A stretch of DNA of 64,000 nt. Source: Mycogone perniciosa. Lineage: Eukaryota > Ascomycota > Sordariomycetes > Hypocreales > Hypocreaceae. Position 1 is the stretch's first letter. Each line of letters opens with the position of its first letter. Both the position numbers and the translations under genes were made by a program. Below, piece after piece: positions 47,820 to 58,269 of the stretch. The notes beneath the pieces are model-generated. The model saw nothing but the letters and a program-made list of their open reading frames with translations. It ran no database searches and was not told the DNA's origin. Location of the stretch: the NCBI GenBank assembly GCA_025331125.1, contig JAOALB010000102.1, positions 50,382-114,381 on the forward strand, in the 5' to 3' direction.

Positions 47820-49835
47820 TTAAATTCGGCTATAAGGGTCCATTGCGTCCTCATCTGACCATTCATTTGCGTCGGCGTCTTGCATGGACTGAATTGCGTT
47901 CCAGAGTCAGAAATTTGTTCCCGTTGGATGGAGCATCAGGGACTTACATAGGCATCATAATTCCGGTTGACAGCATTAGCATTGGCAGCACCATATGCTG
48001 CTCGGCTGCCCTGAGTATTTGCAGAGCTCATGAGACCCGCTTCCGACGCCATGGTCGCAGTTTGCTGCCGGTGGGCAACTGTAGGAGGGGGCCGCTGACG
48101 CAGATGGGCGGGCGTTGCTGGCCGAAAAGCCAGTTGGACAGCAAAAGGTGTTTGGGTGGAGGAGTGAACTGGTCGCTGAGGATGAGCCATAGCTCGTGGT
48201 GGAGCCGTGACTACTGCTGGAACCGTGACTGTCGGAGGAGCCACGACTGTGGTTGGAACCATGATTACTGTTGGAGCCATGACTGGTGGGGGAGTCATAG
48301 CTCGTGGTGACATGCGAGCATATTGCAAGATGTCATTTGGTAGCTGGACTCGCGCACGCGGGTGCAATGGGGGCGTTGTTCTATAGAGCGGAGAGTTGGT
48401 AGGAGGAGGTTGCAGGTAAGCTGGAGGAGGTTGCAGATAAGTCGGAGGGGGTTGCAGGTAAGCTGGAGGAGGTTGAGTATTATTCACTCCATGTGAGACT
48501 TCTGACGACGGCCCAGCAGCCACTTCGGAAACACGGCTTCTCTGGACAGAGGAAGCTGTAAGCCTGTGGGTGCGTTCCTGGGATTGCTGCTGGCTGTGCC
48601 TGCGAATCCTGTTTGTCCTCTCCCTGTGCCTTGGAGCTTGTCGACCTTGGGGTTGAGTTTCCCCATCTCGTCGACGGCCACTGCCAGGAGCTCTAGGAGG
48701 TGTCGCCCTTGCTCTCTGATCTTCAGCACGCTGCCCGTCAGCTCTCTGGTTTTCAGAACGCTGCTTCTCAGCTCTCTTCCTAATGAGCTCATCCCTAACG
48801 TAAGACGTAACCATCTCCACTGTCTGGGCGTCCCCTTCAAAACATTTATCTGCTTTGCCACTGCAAATGCCATTCCAAAGGAACAACAGATCTGCTTCGC
48901 TGTGGTCGAATTCTTGATCAGCCGCTTGGGTGGAGGAGCCCTCACCATTGTAGCCGGCTTGTCGGTTATAACGGCGGTCTGCCGAGCCTTGGTAACCAAT
49001 AGCCGCGGTGTTGGTAGAAGTGCTAGTCTGCCTCGTTGGTCTCGTGCGTAGAGGTCTTTGTCTTTGGGCAGGCCCAGGAGCCCTGGGAGGAGGTCAGTGG
49101 TCAGGAACACGAATGCCATGGTCACACAGCGAAGCACATACCTGCTGCCCCTTTGTCGTCCGGCGGCCTGGTTGTTTATATAAAAGGCATCCGCGTTCCT
49201 AATGCGTGGCGTCTGTTCGCCCTCAGGATGGGCAGGCGGCGGCATGGAACGAACGCCTAGATTGCCAAGAAATTCAGCGTCACGGATGACAGGATGGTTA
49301 GGATTCAGTAATGTAACAGTCGTGGTACGTTCGCGCCTCGGCTCCTGGTTTGTCTGGGCACTTGTCAGCAAATGCATCTGGCAGATGGTTGTGGCTTGAT
49401 TCGTCACACTCACCTCGCTGACAGGGCCCGTATTCTCGCCACGATCAACCTCATGGTCTGGAGCGCCTTGGTTAGCGTTCTCATGTAGCAGAGTTGACCA
49501 CCCCTCGCTATTCTCTGAATGAGATGGCCTAGAGACACATAATCTGCTATACCGAGCTCGCAGCACCAGATTTTCACGCAGTTGCAGCTCTAGGTTCTCA
49601 CGCAGCACTTGACAGAGTTGCGATTTGAGGTACTTTATACTATAAGTGTCGAAACCCCCTCCTTGCCGATGGAATAAGCTTCCCCCACAGTGGGAGGGTC
49701 AGGAAAAAGTGAGAACTTACCAGCATTGTTGTGGCCGTGGCATTCGGAAGTGGATCCGGCATCCGTGGTTTGAGCGGGAGCCCCTGCGCTGGGCTGGATT
49801 TGCTGCTCATCCTGGTGGGAGTGTGGCGAAGACAT
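47820..49835 (-). CDS. Four-exon hypothetical protein, coiled coil, Pro-rich with PPxY motifs (612 aa)
   Basis: Exons are 49835-49721, 49661-49142, 49082-47948 and 47888-47820, which sum to 613 codons including the stop. Introns 49720-49662, 49141-49083 and 47947-47889 are each 59 bp. Donors are GTAAGT, GTATGT and GTAAGT. Acceptors are AAG (weakest), CAG and CAG. The splices join frames that would otherwise be broken. The product starts MSSPHSHQDEQQ. A likely coiled coil (YLKSQLCQVLRENLELQLRE) lies near residues 46-70. An acidic-basic segment with repeated KR/QRAE/QRAD near residues 295-335 follows. Then comes a PPPAYLQPPPTYLQ repeat with three PPxY (WW-domain ligand) motifs, a Thr/Val/Pro-rich tract, and an acidic tail (DADANEWSDEDAMDPYSRI). 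No enzyme fold or membrane segment is visible. I do not recognise the family. A scaffold or regulatory role is only a guess. Confidence 0.65.
48408..48478 (-). repeat. In-frame tandem repeat coding PPPxYLQ
   Basis: A 24-bp unit (on the plus strand GTAGGAGGAGGTTGCAGGTA or close variants) is repeated about three times. It encodes the PPPAYLQ/PPPTYLQ repeats of the gene above. Confidence 0.7.
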
Positions 49836-51733
49836 GATGTTGGATTGAGAGCAAAAGGAGTTCTTCGTTCTGAGAGCTGGAGAAGAAATGTACGTGCAGA
49901 GGCTGTCTGAAAGCAAAAAGCGTTGTTGGTTTTGAAAGCAGGAGTAGAGATCTGTGTGGAACGTCTGTGGTGACTCCAAATGTTGTGTCGTAGGGAAGAG
50001 GTTCTGGGGGCTTTTATGAACGGTCTGGCAGACACTCGGAGTAACACTCATCATCTATCGTCGCGGCGACACCGTAAATGGCGATGTTGTGTAACAAGAC
50101 GGCATGAGGGGTGGAGGGGAGCAAGCGGAACAGACAGCCATACAATTGGGTGGCTGCAGCTGGTGAGGGCCATCAACAAGGCCTCCCCAGCTCAAAGAGG
50201 CAACCAACGTAGCATTGTGTTTCGGTGATATCCCGATTCTTACCGCCATCTCGATGCCCAGAGCTTCGAATGAGGAGAATACGCCCAGTCGAAGAGCGTC
50301 TGGGAGTATGGAGTGTGCGTGTACAGTGTCCTGGTTGCTGTTTGCTGTATGAGACAGCTAGCCGTGCCATCATGACAGAGCAGAAACGCGCGCGTGTGGG
50401 TGGGTGGAGAATGAGGCTTGTTTCGCTTCCATACAGATTGCTTCGTCTTCGGACATGGCGTGATTTCTCCAGGGCCTTGCTGCAGGCCACTATTGGGATT
50501 TGTCTTGTCACGCAAGTCCTGTCAAATCTAGTAGTGTGGGAGGCATCGGGTGCGCCACTTGCATATGGAAGAAGCAAAACGGAATGCGGCCCATGAAGAA
50601 GATGCTGCACTTGGCAAGGGGTGGTCGATGTATATTGATCCTTCATCACAAACCAACCACGAAGAGGGTGGAGAGTCTCGTCCGTCTGCCAAGCATCGCG
50701 ATGCTGCATGTGGCTGTTCTCCTCACGGGATATACCCCTGTCTGCCGCGTCAAAGCTCCGCCCACCTCTTCAGAAAGGCCCTCAAAATGCGCCGTCCTCG
50801 TTCGGCAGCGAATCGCAGGCTGCCAAATATATGATGAGGTGCGTCCTAGACAAGAGCTGATTGACCACAGCTTCACCATGTTCAGCGACGTGCGTTCTGG
50901 CCGGTCTGCATGCCGAGACTTTGAGCAAACACGGAGATCCCGCGATCACAATCAGACGACTGGCCCGTGTCTTGGCTCGGATCATTCGGCCAGTCACAAA
51001 ATGGTACCTCGTACCCACTGCTATCAACCAAATCAAATCATATCCGATCTCCATCCCCAGGCGCTATGGATCACTGATTTGCGAGGATCGGGGCAGTCCG
51101 AGAGGTGTTTTAGGCTTGGGGGCGAAGCTAGAAACCAATGTCTTACATCGTGTCTTTGAGGACAAGACAAGGCTCTGAGATGTACGGAGTACGGAGTAAT
51201 AGTCAACCAATGTACGAAGTACTCGTACGTAGAGCAGTAGTAGCAGTATCCACCATGTATGCTGTATGCATGTCGAGCAAATTTTAGCAAATGTGCTGAA
51301 GACACAGAGTGTCATTATTGGTGGATCGTAATCTAGGCACGAATCGCACACGCAAGCTTCGGCACGAGTTCATCGGATCAAACGCACTGACTGGCCTCGG
51401 AAGGGTACTCATCACTTATGCTTAGCACGGGTGTGTTTTACCTGAAAGTTAGGGATGATGTGATGATGTTGCTAATAGTGAACTCAACTCAACTCGTATG
51501 AAGTGGCAGGGTTTGAATAGCTTGATATTACGAGGCAATTAATTGGAACGGGCTTCACGGATCTTCTTAGAACCGGCCCGAACCCCGCTCGTAGCATTCT
51601 CATACTCGTACTTCATAATACTGCGCGTCCTACCCACACTCTAAGTCTTGCTCAACTCGTTCATAATATCTCAACCAAACATTGGAACATTCGAGACACT
51701 GAAAGCTCCACCCAGGCAAACGTCCTGGCAAGC
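49836..51733. other. Divergent promoter region, no confident gene
   Basis: This lies between the minus-strand gene at 47820-49835 and the ATPase at 51734, so it should hold both promoters. Overlapping open frames exist on both strands (plus 50500-51159, minus 50173-50709), but none shows a domain, a biased composition or conserved start. The frames lie on top of each other and at most one could be real. Near 51185-51230 there are repeated TACGGAGTA/TACGAAGTACTCGTAC stretches. No copper-factor site could be assigned with confidence. Confidence 0.35.
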
Positions 51734-54700
51734 ATGACGCCCTCCTGCTGCCAACAGCCAGCGCCACCGCCAGCCGAGCCTGAACAGGATCTGTCATCCC
51801 CTGTCCGCTTGGGCGACGAGACAACAAACAGCTGCTGCGAGAACACGGATGAGAATGTGAGGGGTTGTCATGATCGGATGCGGAACGGTGATGTCGGAAG
51901 CCCAGCAGGCCAAGGCAAGGAAGACTCCAATATTGGAGGGGGCTGCTGTGGGGACGACGCCGGATGCCGGGGTGAGAGCCGCGACTCCATCAACGCAGCT
52001 CTGAACCAATGTCTTGATGGCTGCTTCCAGGACACGGCTGGCCCTGGTTCTGGAATAAGCAAAAGAGCTGGCGACGATATCGCCTCTGTTGCTGTGTCTT
52101 GCATGCAGGACGCCTCTCAGACAATGCCAACACAGTGTTTGACCAACGGAGATGACGGCATCGGGTCGGCTTCTTCCAAGGCAGCAGTGTGTACGAAAGG
52201 CCGCTGTGGTGATATGAATCCACCCCGGTGTTCAGCCATCAAACAGGACGGCTCTGATGTACCCGATTGCTGTCGTGGCAAGGTTTCCCCTTGTTGCGAT
52301 GCGTCTTGTCTTGACCGAGTGGCACTTCGTGAATGCGAGGCAGGTTCTTGTGCTGGGGAGTCGTCAAAGTGTAGGTTGATTGGACATGAAGCGAGCGTCT
52401 TCTCCCATCGGGATCTTGGGGCTGACGCACGTCTAGGTACCGCTACCTCTCGCTCCGACTCCATGTCAGGATGGTCTGGCCCTGCAAAACGTATTGCGTG
52501 CGATCGCCATCGCCGCACAGCGTGTGAGCGATATGGTGCCACCCTAGAGGCCATTGGCTGCATTTGTCGTGCTCTCCTCTCGCTTGGAATGGAATCATGC
52601 TGTGAGACCCCAAAGCGCTCACTTGATAGAAAGGGATGCTCCAAGAAAGCATCGGGTAGATTCCTTCCAAGCATCCCGGATTCGTGTTGCACTAGTGGCG
52701 CATCTCCAAGGCAGTCATCTACTGTGATGAATTTCGGCCTTCAGAAAAGGGCCAGTACCGAACGGGGAGAATCGGGATGCTCTGGCGGTTCATGCTGCAA
52801 ACCCTCTAAGCCCAAGCCCATGGTAAACACTTGCGCTGATGCTTGTTGTACCGCCATTAGAGAGGCCAAAGTTGTAGATCATACAGAGAAGGCTTCAATC
52901 GCGAAGGCACAGGATATTGAGAAACAGGCTGCCGGTCATGAACATGTTGTTCTCTGTATATCTGGCATGACCTGTACTGGCTGCGAGACGAAGCTCAATC
53001 GAACGCTCGGAACTGTGGCTGGTGTCAAGAACCTGAAAACCAGCCTTGTTCTCTCGCGAGCTGAGTTCGATGTTGACCTGCAACTCACCCTTGTAGGTGA
53101 TGTTATGAAGCACTTGGAACGTACAACTGAGTTCAAGTGTGAGAGGATCACCAACAGTGGATCCAGCATCGACATCATCCTACGTGATGACCCAGCTCAC
53201 TTCATCAATCAGCCCTGGGCGGCTGGAGTTGTAGATATGTCACTTGTCGATAGAGATGTTGTTCGTGTTACCTTTGATCCGAAGAGTGTCGGAGCTCGAG
53301 ATCTCATGGAGAAGCATTGGGAACAATCCGCGAAGCTTGCTCCCATCCGTGGCGACCCTTCTCTCGAAGCTGGAAGCAAGCACGTTCGCCATGTCGGATG
53401 CATGACTCTCTTATCTACATTTTTGACAATTCCTGTGTTGGTCATGGCTTGGGCCCCGATTCCCAAACGTGAAGTGGCGTATAGCTCCGCGTCGCTGGCC
53501 TTGGCTACCATCGTCCAAGTATTCGTCGCGGGGCCGTTTTATCCCAAGGCTCTCAAGGCTCTTGTCTTTAGCAGGGTCATTGAGATGGATCTACTCATTG
53601 TCCTAAGCACCAGTGCGGCTTTCATATTTTCTGTTGTCTCATTTGGGCTTCTGGTGGCAGGGAACTCTCTCTCGACTGGTCAGTTTTTCGAGACCAGTAC
53701 CCTTCTGGTCACTCTGATCATGGTAGGGCGATATGTAGCAGCACTTGCGCGCCAAAAAGCAGTCGAGTCCATTTCTCTTCGATCCCTCCAGACACAAACT
53801 GCTCTTCTTGTAGATGACATCACCTCAGAGGTACGGGAGATTGACACCCGGCTTCTTCAATACGGCGACGCTTTTAAGATTCTTCCTGAAACAAGAATCC
53901 CAACCGATGGAACTGTAATCACAGGGTCGTCAGAAGTTGATGAGTCAATGTTTACTGGAGAGTCGCTCCCGGTTGAGAAACACATCAAATCATCCGTCAT
54001 TGCAGGAACCATCAACGGCTCCGGGACCTTGGTTGCTCGTCTCACACGGCTTCCTGGTGAAAATACCATCAACACTATTGTTGCCATGGTCAACGAAGCA
54101 AAGTTATCCAAGCCAAAGATGCAGGACCTAGCAGATCGAGTGGCCTCGTACTTTGTGCCAACCATTATCGCTCTGACAATCATCACTTTCATCATCTGGA
54201 TCGCCATTGGGATCTCCATCCATGGCAAGACTGGTCCAGATGCCGCTGTTCAGGCACTCACCTATGCCATTACGGTCCTGATTGTATCTTGTCCCTGTGC
54301 CATTGGTCTTGCTGTACCAATGGTTGTCGTAATCACCAGCGGCGTAGCAGCAGAACGAGGCGTCATCTTCAAGTCGGCAGATGCGATTGAAGTGGCCTAT
54401 AAAGCATCTCATGTAGTTTTCGACAAGACAGGAACTCTGACCAAAGGAATGCTCACTGTCACCGACGACCACTACCTAGGGAATGACGATGCTCCGCTCT
54501 CGCTCCTGTTGGGTTTGATTGGCGATAGCCGGCACCCAGTCTCTGTGGCCGTAGCAAATCATCTGAGGAGCAAGGCAGTCGGACAGTCGGCTGTATCTGG
54601 GACAAGAAGTTTGACTGGTCGAGGACTGGAGGCCGAAGTGGCTGGCCAAACGTTGCGAGCCGGTAACTCGCGCTGGCTAGGCTTGTCTTCGCATGCTCTC

Positions 54701-55348
54701 GTTGATCCACTACTGGCGCGAGGCTGCACGGTGTTCTGTTTCGCCATTGATGATACACTTGTTGCAGTGTATGGCCTCGAGGACTCACTCCGGGATGAAG
54801 CACGACATGTGACCCAATTCCTACAGAGCCACGGCGTTTCTGTTCATATTGTTTCTGGCGATGAAAACGGTGCTGTTCAAAGAGTGGCAGCAAAACTTGG
54901 AATCCCCGGAAATAATATCCGTGCTCATAACTCCCCCTCCGATAAGCAAGTCTACATCAAAAGCCTACTTGGTGACGCTTCAGATGGCAATAAGCCGGTT
55001 GTTATCTTTTGTGGTGACGGCACCAACGATGCCGTAGCCCTCGCGCAGGCAACTATCGGCGTACACATGAACCAAGGGAGCGACGTTGCGCAATCTGCAG
55101 CAGACGTGGTCCTCATGCGGCCTGATGTCTCTGGAATCCTCACCATGATGAATGCCAGCAAGCAGTCAGTGCGGCGTATCAAGTTCAACTTTGCATGGAG
55201 CTTCGTATACAACACGTTTGCTATACTTCTTGCCGCAGGCGCATTTGTGAATGTCAGAATTCCACCGGAATTCGGGGGACTAGGCGAGCTGGTCAGCGTC
55301 CTGCCTGTTATCACCGCTGCAGTTCTTTTGCGATGGTCCAAGATCTAA
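51734..55348 (+). CDS. P1B-type heavy-metal (copper) transporting ATPase, CrpA/Pca1 type
   Basis: 1204 residues, no intron, and the length typical of fungal CrpA/Pca1-type pumps. Such pumps use ATP to move Cu+ (or Cd2+) out of the cytosol, often across the plasma membrane, for detoxification. Residues 1-380 are Cys-rich, with about ten CC pairs that could bind metal. A single HMA domain has MTCTGC (Cys 414 and 417). Predicted membrane segments lie near 555-575, 585-605, 617-642, 650-672, 806-829, 841-870, 1150-1172 and 1182-1201. Catalytic motifs are TGES 741-744, CPC 853-855 in segment 6, DKTGT 897-901 (phosphorylated Asp 897), HP 934-935 and GDGTND 1094-1099. Segment 7 has the YN pair. Segment 8 lacks the MxxSS motif of classical Cu+ ATPases and reads LVSVLPVI instead. 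All core residues are intact, so it should be active. Metal choice between Cu and Cd is not decided. Confidence 0.93.
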   Translation: MTPSCCQQPAPPPAEPEQDLSSPVRLGDETTNSCCENTDENVRGCHDRMRNGDVGSPAGQGKEDSNIGGGCCGDDAGCRGESRDSINAALNQCLDGCFQDTAGPGSGISKRAGDDIASVAVSCMQDASQTMPTQCLTNGDDGIGSASSKAAVCTKGRCGDMNPPRCSAIKQDGSDVPDCCRGKVSPCCDASCLDRVALRECEAGSCAGESSKCRLIGHEASVFSHRDLGADARLGTATSRSDSMSGWSGPAKRIACDRHRRTACERYGATLEAIGCICRALLSLGMESCCETPKRSLDRKGCSKKASGRFLPSIPDSCCTSGASPRQSSTVMNFGLQKRASTERGESGCSGGSCCKPSKPKPMVNTCADACCTAIREAKVVDHTEKASIAKAQDIEKQAAGHEHVVLCISGMTCTGCETKLNRTLGTVAGVKNLKTSLVLSRAEFDVDLQLTLVGDVMKHLERTTEFKCERITNSGSSIDIILRDDPAHFINQPWAAGVVDMSLVDRDVVRVTFDPKSVGARDLMEKHWEQSAKLAPIRGDPSLEAGSKHVRHVGCMTLLSTFLTIPVLVMAWAPIPKREVAYSSASLALATIVQVFVAGPFYPKALKALVFSRVIEMDLLIVLSTSAAFIFSVVSFGLLVAGNSLSTGQFFETSTLLVTLIMVGRYVAALARQKAVESISLRSLQTQTALLVDDITSEVREIDTRLLQYGDAFKILPETRIPTDGTVITGSSEVDESMFTGESLPVEKHIKSSVIAGTINGSGTLVARLTRLPGENTINTIVAMVNEAKLSKPKMQDLADRVASYFVPTIIALTIITFIIWIAIGISIHGKTGPDAAVQALTYAITVLIVSCPCAIGLAVPMVVVITSGVAAERGVIFKSADAIEVAYKASHVVFDKTGTLTKGMLTVTDDHYLGNDDAPLSLLLGLIGDSRHPVSVAVANHLRSKAVGQSAVSGTRSLTGRGLEAEVAGQTLRAGNSRWLGLSSHALVDPLLARGCTVFCFAIDDTLVAVYGLEDSLRDEARHVTQFLQSHGVSVHIVSGDENGAVQRVAAKLGIPGNNIRAHNSPSDKQVYIKSLLGDASDGNKPVVIFCGDGTNDAVALAQATIGVHMNQGSDVAQSAADVVLMRPDVSGILTMMNASKQSVRRIKFNFAWSFVYNTFAILLAAGAFVNVRIPPEFGGLGELVSVLPVITAAVLLRWSKI

Positions 55349-55948
55349 CTGATACTGGCCAGCTCGATAAGGCCGGCGATGAGTTGCGTCTACGTTGTGC
55401 TATTTTCTGAGTCTCATGGCTTACCATCATATGCTGGAGTTTGTGTCAGCTCTGTTTAGTATCAAGTTCTTCAGTAGGAGGGTCCACTCTACACGCTGAA
55501 CTCTGGCATACCGTCTCGTTCTTCTGTCGTGGTTACCCAGCCACTACCTCTTTTAACCTGTAATTGCAGCCCTTCGCTGAAGTTTTTCTCTATCTTTGTA
55601 TAGAGGCATTATCGGCCTCCTGCGCTTTCTTTCGTTCCAGGAATTTTTACGTGCTGTCATGCAACGCCCATGAAGCATACTCGATCGTTACTTTCACTGG
55701 CCATAGGGTAGCAATTTTATGAATTATTCGCATATTCTATTGTGCTACTTCGAATTCTATGAAGTGTTCCTCCTCTTCAGAAATTCCTTCTCTGCTTCTG
55801 CCGACTAACGCCTTCCAAATACGATGTCTCTATTGGCCGTCAACAACTGGCAAGCCTGGGTGTGGATGTTTGCTGCCTCTTGATTGTGCGATTTAGATCG
55901 AGCTTCGCTGCCTATCTCGTTTTTTGGTGAGTTCCTCTCGTGTTCGTT
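55349..55948. other. Convergent 3' region between ATPase and ankyrin gene
   Basis: The two flanking genes end toward each other here. There is no open frame of note on either strand apart from antisense extensions. It probably carries both 3' UTRs. Confidence 0.4.
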
Positions 55949-56743
55949 CTACTTCGCTGAGGCCTTTTCCTTAGCTCGTTTAATCCGCTCTTGCAAACCA
56001 GGAACCTCCTTTTCCTTGAGCTTAGCGCTTAGCAAAATAGCCGTAAGGCTGCGCTGTTCAGCCAATTCCAACGCCGTCTTACCGTCAGCGCCCCTTACGA
56101 ACACGTCGGTTTCCCATCTCTTTAGGAGTGTCTTTGCAATGTCAATGTGGCCGTTGCGTACGGCTGATAGCAGAGGTGTGTCGCCGGTATTGCTGACGTT
56201 ATTGTGATCCACCTCACGCCTCACTGTGAGCTGTGCTACGATTGCTTTGTGGCCGTTCTTCACAGCAACCGACAAGGGCGTTTCCCCTGAGCTGTCCCTC
56301 TCGTCCGGCATGATTATCTTGTCAGCTAACAACAGCTTCAATATCTCACTAAAGTTGCGCTCTGCGGCTAAATGCAGGGGTGATTGCCTGAGCCTATCCG
56401 CCAAATTGGGGTCGGCTTTGGCACACAGCAGAGCCTTAACCACGTCGAGGTGCCCGCCTCTGGTGGCGAGATGCAGTGGGGTCCGTCCATGTCTGTCAAT
56501 GAGGTCAACGATGATTCCCTTTGCAGAGAGGAGCTCATCTACAATGCCGAGATTTCCCTTCTCGGCTGCGATGGAGAGCGCTGACTTCCAATCAACTAGA
56601 GGGCTGGTCAGATTGCAATCAATACCCTTTTTCGTCAGAAGCGCCTTAACCATTTCCTGGTATCCGCGGTCTGCTGCGTAGATCAGAAAGGGTTTCCCGT
56701 TAGGGCGACGCATCTCGTTTATTGACTCTTTTTTGTTTGGCAT
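55949..56743 (-). CDS. Ankyrin-repeat protein (264 aa)
   Basis: One uninterrupted frame starts at ATG 56743-56741 (MPNKKESINEMRRPNGKP). Seven ankyrin-type repeats can be seen, near residues 17-48, 52-83, 86-115, 118-148, 152-182, 187-217 and a partial one at 220-240. The clearest is GRTPLHLATRGGHLDVVKAL. The tail is Lys/Glu-rich (KLKEKEVPGLQERIKRAKEKASAK) and probably helical. There is no N-terminal NACHT, F-box, signal peptide or membrane segment. It may be a complete small adaptor, or the detached C-terminal part of one of the NACHT-ankyrin proteins common in ascomycetes. Ankyrin repeats bind other proteins, and the partner cannot be told. Confidence 0.85.
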   Translation of the reverse strand: MPNKKESINEMRRPNGKPFLIYAADRGYQEMVKALLTKKGIDCNLTSPLVDWKSALSIAAEKGNLGIVDELLSAKGIIVDLIDRHGRTPLHLATRGGHLDVVKALLCAKADPNLADRLRQSPLHLAAERNFSEILKLLLADKIIMPDERDSSGETPLSVAVKNGHKAIVAQLTVRREVDHNNVSNTGDTPLLSAVRNGHIDIAKTLLKRWETDVFVRGADGKTALELAEQRSLTAILLSAKLKEKEVPGLQERIKRAKEKASAK

Positions 56744-58089
56744 CTTGAATGTGTAACAGTAGCAATAGGCTCTTGGAGAAGGATATATGGGGAGATACTG
56801 TACCCTGCTCAGGTTTTGAGTTTGTGTATATTTCCCGTCATTAGTCGAGTAAATGGTGGTGAAATAGGCAAGTCTACGGTTGAGTGTGTATATGCGATTG
56901 TGTGTCTATGTGGTGACTAGGAGTTCGAACCATCATTTCGTCCCGAGGACTTCATTTAATACCCATATAGAGTGTAGGAGAGTTGATCGTTCAAGCAACC
57001 ATCGTGGTGTTGAGGACCTGTTCATGCATTGGTGATGAAGCACTTTGACATTTTTTAGGGGTATCCATCGTGAACAAAGCCACCGAAAATCGATTCCTTT
57101 TATATGAGTAGAACAATCTGGGAGTTCTTCTCAATCGAACAAAGAAGCAAGTGAACCTTCAATTGGAAGATGGTTGTGAACACCTGGCGCTCTCGAAATG
57201 CCTTCTTTGCTGTCCCTGTCCCAATGCCAAAGCCAAACCACACTGCGTAGAAATGCCATGCCTCTTATACATAATGTATAAGTACGCTAGAACACCGGTA
57301 ATTCCTCACTATCCAGCATATCTTTCCCTGTACAATAACCAAATGCGAAATGGTTGTAATTTCTTGGTCGCTGCTGCTCCAGGCCGTGTGCTCACTCACG
57401 CCTTGGAAAATTGGTCGCCTTGATGGCGGCATCGGTCTTGCGCTCAAGAGGATCCACTCCCCCCATGGCTGAAGCAGCTTGTGTGGATTGTGTATCTATT
57501 TGCTCCCAGTCCATAAGGTAGACCGCCTTTACGACTCCCACGGACCACATCTATTCTCATTGCAAAGACTGGCCTAGTCCTCCCCGTTCCACGTAAGGCA
57601 TGCTGATCTACGTATCCAAGCTCACCCAGGGTCGACATCTCTAGACTTCGCATCTAATACCGTATTTAGTGATGAAGTCGACATTAAGGGAACGCTAGGA
57701 AGTGGAAGCGGCGGGGGGTGCTAGAACTGTGGACTGGACTGAGCCGCTCCGCGATGGCCCGGCAGATATACACGTGGGGCGATGCCTCTGGGAGGAGAGG
57801 AGAGGAGACTCGCCTCGGAACGAGCGTGTTTGTGTTTGTGGGCATCTTCCGATGTGGCAAGGATTCCGATATGACAGGGGTTCTGATGTGACAGGGGGTT
57901 GATGTCTAGGGTGGGTGTGGCAGGGGGTGGTAGTAGTATTACCAGGCTGTGATGTGATAGATGTGATTCACCTCTCCCCCCTGTCTCTTCTTCTTCCCCG
58001 TCATTTTTCAAAGTCAGGTGGAAGCTCCGATCCCCGCGTGGAGATACTGCGTGTAGCCAGCCAATGCAAGTCACCCAATAAGCGCCCAT
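56744..58089. other. Intergenic with putative promoter of the ankyrin gene
   Basis: On the minus strand a TATAAAAGG box occurs at about 57097-57105, some 355 bp upstream of the ankyrin ATG. Short frames on both strands (for example plus 57151-57423) show no family features. 57840-57950 is rich in GGGGTTGATGT/GTGACAGGGG-type purine runs. Confidence 0.35.
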
Positions 58090-58203
58090 TTGTTCTTCTG
58101 TCTAGGAGTACAAGAGTCGATGAGTTGTGACGACTCCCCTCCTCTTCTGCACTCTCCTCTTTGTTCTCTACTCTTTGCTCTTTGCTTTCTGCGCTTTGCA
58201 ATC

Positions 58204-58258
58204 TGCACTCTACACTCTACACTCTACACTCTACACTCTGCACTCTGCACTCTGCGGT
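58204..58258. repeat. 7-bp tandem repeat (CACTCTA/CACTCTG)
   Basis: About eight units of CACTCTA shift to CACTCTG. They lie just upstream of the ATG at 58270, preceded by a CT-rich stretch (TCTTCTGCACTCTCC...). This may be 5' UTR or promoter sequence and could vary in copy number. Confidence 0.8.
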
Positions 58259-58269
58259 CTGCTCCAAAC

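Noticed and set aside
50173..51159. Overlapping frames of 178 and 219 codons as genes
   Set aside because: They occupy opposite strands of the same DNA, show no domain or compositional signal, and lie in the likely divergent promoter region.
51794..55341. Many frames antisense to or shifted within the ATPase
   Set aside because: They are shadows of the 1204-codon gene, which has all catalytic motifs.
56226..56681. 151-codon plus-strand frame
   Set aside because: It is antisense to the ankyrin gene; the repeat structure is only on the minus strand.
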